Assembly (NCBI GenBank): GCA_964347545.1
Contig: CAYFZZ010000306.1
Span: forward strand, 1-28,278
Reading direction: 5' to 3'
Length of the DNA: 28,278 nt
DNA from: CS4-C045 sp964347545
GTDB lineage: Bacteria > Planctomycetota > Planctomycetia > Pirellulales > UBA7805
Within the stretch, counting starts at the first letter, position 1, and each line of letters starts with the position of its first letter. Of this stretch, positions 24,518 through 28,278 are shown one piece after another. The notes below the pieces were generated by a model. It made no database searches. It saw only the letters and a list, made by a program, of their open reading frames with translations, and was not told the origin of the DNA. A program made the translations under genes and the position numbers.

Positions 24518-24530
24518 TATCGTTCACCCC

Positions 24531-25580
24531 ATGTGGAACCGCCGCCCGCTTTTGACGCCAGCGACCCTGCTGCTGTTTGCCGCCGGGTTGAGCCCCGTGG
24601 CTTGGGGCGCCGATGAGGGCGATCCGGAACAGACGGCCGTCCAGATGGTGACGGTGGGGGCCGAGCGGGCGGTGGAGCGGGGATTGCAATTTCTCGCCTC
24701 GCAACAGCAGGAGGATGGCTCGTTCGGCGCCCGGGGCTACAGCCGCAATGTGGGGGTCGTGGCCCTCGGCGGTCTGGCCTTCATGGCCGAGGGCAGTACG
24801 CCGGGACGGGGGCCGTACGGTGCCGAAGTGCGGGGGGTGTTGCAATTTATCCTGGACAACACGCAGCCTAGCGGTTTCATCAACATCCCCGAGTCCAGCA
24901 GCCACGGACCGATGTATGGACACGGTTTCGCCACCCTGTTTCTCGCTCAAGCCTACGGCATGTCGCCACAGCCCGCGCTGCGGGAAAAGCTGGTCAAGGC
25001 GGTCAAGCTGATCGTCAACACGCAAAACCGCGAGGGGGGTTGGCGTTACCATCCCCAACCCCGCGAGGCGGACGTCTCGGTAACGGTCTGCCAGATCATG
25101 GCCCTGCGTGCGGCGCGGAATGCCGGGCTGCACGTCCCCAACGCCAGCATCGACCGCTGTGTGGCCTACGTGAAGAAAAGCCAGAATCCCGATGGGGGTT
25201 TCCGCTACATGTTGCAGGGGGGCCCGCAGAGCGCCTTTCCCCGCTCGGCGGCCGGCATGGTCGCTCTATACAGCGCCGGGATTTACGAAGGACCAGAGAT
25301 CCGCCAAGGCCTGAAGTACCTGATCAACTTTTTGCCCATGGCGAAACGTTTCCGCCGGGAAAGCCACTACTTTTATGCTCAGTACTACGCCGTCCAGGCC
25401 ATGTGGCAGGCGGGCGGCCCTTACTGGGCCGAGTGGTATCCCGCCATCCGCGAGGAACTGATTGCCACGCAACGCGCACAGGGATTTTGGGTCGATGCGA
25501 TTAGCCGCGAATACGGTACGGCCATGGCCTGTATCATCCTGCAAGTCCCCAATAACGTGCTGCCCATTTTTCAACGATAA
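24531..25580 (+). CDS. Exported prenyltransferase/squalene oxidase repeat protein
   Basis: A 349-residue product with a signal peptide (LLTPATLLLFAAGLSPVAWG, cleavage about residue 26). The rest is an alpha/alpha-barrel of the terpenoid-cyclase/prenyltransferase type, shown by repeats with the QW-like pattern: QQQEDGSFG (about 58-66), TQNREGGWRYHP (about 164-175) and SQNPDGGFRYM (about 218-228). The hopene-cyclase acid motif DxDDTA is not seen, it is much shorter than a true cyclase, and it is exported, so a triterpene cyclase is unlikely; a ligand- or protein-binding barrel is the better guess. The ATG at 24531 has no Shine-Dalgarno sequence and follows C-rich repeats; the frame is open far upstream, but that part is not protein-like. 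The NPCBM gene begins 20 bp downstream. Confidence 0.85.
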   Translation: MWNRRPLLTPATLLLFAAGLSPVAWGADEGDPEQTAVQMVTVGAERAVERGLQFLASQQQEDGSFGARGYSRNVGVVALGGLAFMAEGSTPGRGPYGAEVRGVLQFILDNTQPSGFINIPESSSHGPMYGHGFATLFLAQAYGMSPQPALREKLVKAVKLIVNTQNREGGWRYHPQPREADVSVTVCQIMALRAARNAGLHVPNASIDRCVAYVKKSQNPDGGFRYMLQGGPQSAFPRSAAGMVALYSAGIYEGPEIRQGLKYLINFLPMAKRFRRESHYFYAQYYAVQAMWQAGGPYWAEWYPAIREELIATQRAQGFWVDAISREYGTAMACIILQVPNNVLPIFQR

Positions 25581-25600
25581 ACGCTCGGGACCTGGCGACC

Positions 25601-26860
25601 GTGAGACCCTCCCCCCCGCAGCCCCTGGTAAGCCCCCCGCTGGCTGGACGATTGCCATCCGCGGTGGCCGTCCTGGTCATGGGGCTGGCGGGATCCAGCG
25701 GCTGGGGTGGGGAACCGACAGCGGTCCTGCTGACGGCCGATGGGACGCGGGAGATGGCCCGCCTGGGAGGTGTCGACGCGGAAGGCCAACTGGTCTTCCT
25801 CGTCGACGATCAGACGCGGAAGCTGGCGGTCCCGGACCTGGTTCGATTTGGGAACCCCCGAGAAGAGATCCGCGATCCGCTGATCCTCACGGCCAACGGC
25901 AGCCGCTGGGTGGCCAGCCAAACCTTTGCCGTCCCGATTGTGATGGAGGACGAACGCGTCTCGTTTGAGGCCGGCCTCTTGGGCCCGCTGCAGCTGCCGC
26001 TGGCCCAGCTGCGGGGCATCCTCTTTTTCCAACCGCAAAATCGGCGGCAACGTGACGCGCTGATCGACAAAGTCGCCGCCGGCCAGCCTGACACGGATCT
26101 GGTGATTTTGGCCAACGGCGACCAGCTGTCGGGGCTGGCCCTGGCGGTGCAAGACCAGCGGCTGGAATGGCAGGGCCCGGCAGGCAGGACCACCGTCCCG
26201 TTGGACCAGGTCGTCGCCCTGACGCTGAACCCCGGCTTGACCCAGCCCGCTCCCAACCCCGCTCGGCGATTGCTGGTCGGCACCCGCGACGGCAGCCGCG
26301 TGGTCGCCAGCTCGCTGGCCGCCGGTGATCCCGGCGTCGTGATCCACACGGTGGACGGCCCGCCGCGGGAGGTAGCCGCCGCGGACGTTTGCTACCTGCA
26401 GCCGCTGAGCGGATCGGTGACCTACTTGTCGGACCTCCCGCTGTCCAAATATCGTCCCCAACCCTATCTCAGCCAAAGCTGGCCTTACCGGCAGGATCGC
26501 AACGTGCTGGGCGGCCGGCTCCGCTGCGGCGGACAGCTGTACGAGAAGGGACTTGGTGTGCACAGCACCGCCGGGCTGACCTACCGCCTGGACCGCCCCT
26601 ATCGCCGCCTGGAGGCCGAACTGGGAATCGACGATACCACCGGCGCCGCCGGCAGCGTGGTCGTGCGGATCTACACCGACGAGGGCTCGGGCCAGTGGCA
26701 GCCAAAGTTCACCAGCCCCGTCATCCGCGGGGGGCAGGCCCCGGTCCCTCTGAGCGTGGAGATCGACGGTGCCCAACGGCTCAGCTTGATCATCGACCTC
26801 GCCGACCGGGGCGATCAGCAGGACCACCTGAACCTCCTGGACGCTCGCCTGGTACCCTGA
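25601..26860 (+). CDS. Exported NPCBM-domain protein
   Basis: A 419-residue product. A signal peptide (LPSAVAVLVMGLAGSSGWG, ending about residue 36) precedes a beta-rich region (about 40-270) with repeated blocks such as TAVLLTADGTRE, DPLILTANGSRW and TDLVILANGDQLSG, each followed by a hydrophobic strand; these look like three or four copies of one small beta unit. The C-terminal part (about 275-417) is an NPCBM/NEW2 domain, recognised by LYEKGLGVHSTAGLTYRLD and ELGIDDTTGAAGSVVVRIYTDEG (in pieces). NPCBM domains are carbohydrate-binding modules of secreted glycosidases; no glycosidase domain is attached here. It starts at GTG 25601, 20 bp after the alpha-barrel gene, so it is likely the last gene of the cluster. 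It probably binds a cell-surface or extracellular glycan. Confidence 0.82.
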   Translation: MRPSPPQPLVSPPLAGRLPSAVAVLVMGLAGSSGWGGEPTAVLLTADGTREMARLGGVDAEGQLVFLVDDQTRKLAVPDLVRFGNPREEIRDPLILTANGSRWVASQTFAVPIVMEDERVSFEAGLLGPLQLPLAQLRGILFFQPQNRRQRDALIDKVAAGQPDTDLVILANGDQLSGLALAVQDQRLEWQGPAGRTTVPLDQVVALTLNPGLTQPAPNPARRLLVGTRDGSRVVASSLAAGDPGVVIHTVDGPPREVAAADVCYLQPLSGSVTYLSDLPLSKYRPQPYLSQSWPYRQDRNVLGGRLRCGGQLYEKGLGVHSTAGLTYRLDRPYRRLEAELGIDDTTGAAGSVVVRIYTDEGSGQWQPKFTSPVIRGGQAPVPLSVEIDGAQRLSLIIDLADRGDQQDHLNLLDARLVP

Positions 26861-26865
26861 CCCGA

Positions 26866-26912
26866 CCCTCACCCCCTCACCCCCTCACCCCCTTCATTCC
26901 TCACCCCTCACT
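26866..26912. repeat. Octamer repeat CCCCTCAC and degenerate tail
   Basis: CCCTCAC (26866-26872) is followed by two exact CCCCTCAC units (26873-26888) and then a degenerate C/T-rich tail with more TCACCCC and TCACTCC words. It fills the spacer between the NPCBM gene and ruvB, on the same C-rich plus strand as the other arrays. Confidence 0.65.
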
Positions 26913-26937
26913 CCCGTTCTCCCCCGCTCCCCATCTC

Positions 26938-26946
26938 TGCTATACT
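26938..26946 (+). promoter_or_regulatory. Candidate extended -10 promoter of ruvB
   Basis: TGCTATACT combines the TGN extension with the -10 hexamer TATACT (26941-26946). No -35 match is seen, as is common for extended -10 promoters. Transcription would start near 26953, so a message from here could not include an ATG at 26951 but would give a 37-base leader to the ATG at 26990. Confidence 0.4.
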
Positions 26947-26989
26947 CCCGATGGACGCTCTCCCCCCTCTGTCGGACAGCCTGCCGATC

Positions 26990-28024
26990 ATGGTTCGCCA
27001 GCCTACTTTGCACGGAAGCCCGCCGGTCGACGACGATCGCGATCTGCGTCCGCAGCGGTTCGTCGAGATGGTGGGTCAGCGGGAGGTATTTCAGCGGTTG
27101 GAGATTGCGGTGGATGCGGCGCGGAAGCGGGGCGAGCCGCTGGGGCACATTCTGTTTGACGGCCCGCCGGGGCTGGGCAAGACGACGTTTGCCACCTGCA
27201 TTCCCCACGAACTGGGGGTGAGTTTGCAGCTGGCCAGTGGAGCGGCTTTGGCGGCGCCCAAGGACCTGATTCCTTACCTGACGAATGCGGAAGAGGGGTC
27301 GGTGCTGTTTGTGGACGAGATTCATCGTCTTCCCAAGGCGGTGGAGGAATTTCTGTACCCGGCCATGGAAGACTTTCGCATCGACCTGATTTTGGGCGAG
27401 GGGGTCAATGCTCGGACGCTGAACATGAGTCTCAAGCCGTTTACGCTGATCGGCGCCACGACACGAACGGGGCTCCTGTCGGCACCGTTGCGGGACCGGT
27501 TCCAGATGCGCGAGCACCTGGACTTTTACAGCGTGGACGAGTTAGCCGAGATTATTCGCCGCAATGCGGTCAAATTGAACGTCGTGATCACCCCCACAGC
27601 AGCTGACCAGATTGCTCGACGCAGCCGCGGCACCCCCCGGTTGGCCAACAACCGCTTGCGGTGGGTCCGCGATTACGTGACCAGTAAAGCGGATGGGCAG
27701 ATTACGCAGGAACTGGCCAGCGACGCGCTGCAGATGCAGGGCATCGACCAGTTGGGTTTGGACGGTCAGGACCGCAAGTACCTGGAAACGATCCAGCGGG
27801 TGTTTGATGGCGGTCCGGTCGGGGTGGAAGCGGTGGCCCACACGATGAATACGGCCCCGGACACGTTGATTGACGAGGTGGAACCGTTCCTGCTGCGCAG
27901 CGAACTGGTCGTCCGCACTCCCCGCGGCCGCAAGCTGACGACCAGCGGCTACCAGCACCTGGGCGTGATGCCCCCCGCGGCCGGGGCTGCCGAAACAGAC
28001 GCTCAGCCCAACCTGTTCCAGTAG
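26990..28024 (+). CDS. ruvB: Holliday junction branch migration ATPase RuvB
   Basis: RuvB is the AAA+ motor that, with RuvA, drives branch migration of Holliday junctions in recombinational repair. From the ATG at 26990 the product is 344 residues, normal for the family. Motifs: Walker A GPPGLGKT (58-65), Walker B VDEIH (108-112), sensor 1 GATTR (155-159), arginine finger in LRDRF (167-171), RGTPR near 216-220 in the sensor-2 region, then the C-terminal winged helix (about 270-340) ending in NLFQ. An in-frame ATG at 26951 adds 13 residues without family similarity; it is disfavoured because a strong extended -10 lies 4 bases before it, while a weak GGA motif lies 10 bases before 26990. The usual partners ruvA and ruvC are not in the window. 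It follows the envelope cluster on the same strand but probably has its own promoter. Confidence 0.95.
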   Translation: MVRQPTLHGSPPVDDDRDLRPQRFVEMVGQREVFQRLEIAVDAARKRGEPLGHILFDGPPGLGKTTFATCIPHELGVSLQLASGAALAAPKDLIPYLTNAEEGSVLFVDEIHRLPKAVEEFLYPAMEDFRIDLILGEGVNARTLNMSLKPFTLIGATTRTGLLSAPLRDRFQMREHLDFYSVDELAEIIRRNAVKLNVVITPTAADQIARRSRGTPRLANNRLRWVRDYVTSKADGQITQELASDALQMQGIDQLGLDGQDRKYLETIQRVFDGGPVGVEAVAHTMNTAPDTLIDEVEPFLLRSELVVRTPRGRKLTTSGYQHLGVMPPAAGAAETDAQPNLFQ

Positions 28025-28056
28025 CCCTTCCCCGCACCACGCGGAGAGGGGAGGGG
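28025..28056 (+). terminator. Possible ruvB terminator hairpin
   Basis: CCCTTCCCC (28025-28033), directly after the ruvB stop, can pair with GGGGAGGGG (28048-28056) through 9 positions, one a G-U pair, around a 14-base loop. No T-run follows, so it may be a processing or Rho-independent-like structure of uncertain strength. Confidence 0.3.
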
Positions 28057-28188
28057 TGCTGAGCCTGGGGGGGAAATGCCGGGACGGGGCAGGCGAGGCG
28101 GACCTCGACCGCGGGCAACAGCGTCGCGGAACGGTTTACCCCGACCGGCTGTTCCCACCCCCCCGGGTTGCTCGGACATGCCACCCCA

Positions 28189-28225
28189 CAACCGCCGCCC
28201 CCACGGGGGAGGAGGGGGGTGGTTG
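28189..28225. repeat. G/C-rich inverted repeat with G-tracts
   Basis: CAACC (28189-28193) can pair with GGTTG (28221-28225), and inside it CCCCC runs can pair with G-runs. The plus strand from 28205 to 28230 has several runs of G, so a G-quadruplex is also possible. It lies in the noncoding tail of the window, where I recognise no gene. Confidence 0.4.
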
Positions 28226-28278
28226 CGGGTGGTCGAGCGCGCCGGGTCAGCGACCGGGGTGGGGAGTCGGGGCGGTTG

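Noticed and set aside
24531..25580. Squalene-hopene cyclase (shc)
   Set aside because: The product is about half the size of a cyclase, lacks DxDDTA and has a Sec signal peptide; only the repeat fold is shared.
28003..28191. 62-codon minus-strand frame after ruvB
   Set aside because: It is low-complexity, overlaps the ruvB end and the candidate terminator, and has no motif or good start signal.

Overview
The window is GC-rich, densely coding chromosomal DNA with no rRNA, tRNA, phage, transposase or CRISPR that I can see. It most likely comes from a planctomycete, probably of the Pirellula/Rhodopirellula side. The evidence is a large surface protein with the LEPR-XLL export motif, a long cluster of MoxR ATPase, DUF58, BatA-like, vWA and DUF4175-like genes, an exported prenyltransferase/squalene-oxidase-repeat protein, an NPCBM protein, and the SerC-SerA pair. 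The phylum call is inference from gene content; no rRNA is present to confirm it.

Left part (1-10.4 kb): proC (minus strand), two tiny exported proteins (plus strand), a giant minus-strand surface protein, selB (plus), then serC-serA (minus), which converge tail to tail with selB. The surface protein is the most unusual gene: an LEPR-XLL exported protein with a cyclophilin-type prolyl isomerase domain that keeps its catalytic Arg/Phe/Gln, followed by a DsbA-like thioredoxin domain with a CPAC active site. The DsbA domain appears to be inserted inside a cadherin-like repeat. It looks like a surface-attached double foldase.

Right part (10.2-28.0 kb): every gene is on the plus strand. After a 58-residue membrane protein comes a run of nine genes: PQQ-type beta-propeller, MoxR ATPase, DUF58, BatA-like double-TM/vWA protein, a second membrane vWA protein, a 1254-residue membrane-anchored coiled-coil protein (DUF4175-like), a Gln-rich secreted protein, an exported alpha-barrel (prenyltransferase/squalene oxidase repeat) protein and an NPCBM-domain protein. 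ruvB follows. Short gaps (11, 19 and 20 bp), a 44-bp overlap and an ATGA overlap suggest co-transcription of large parts. By analogy with known MoxR/vWA systems, the cytoplasmic AAA+ ATPase and DUF58 protein would act with membrane vWA proteins whose large domains lie outside the cytoplasm, on an envelope process that is not defined. This is the best candidate for a little-described system here.

Several intergenic spaces carry C/T-rich tandem repeats of 7-8 bp (TTCCACC, CACTGAC, ACCACTC, TAGCCCC, CCCCTCAC), always C-rich on the plus strand. The largest block, 17 units in two arrays, lies inside the cluster between the DUF58 and BatA-like genes. Genes that follow such spacers lack a Shine-Dalgarno sequence, whereas other genes in the window (the small gene at 1173, MoxR at 12928, the secreted protein at 23510) have clear ones.
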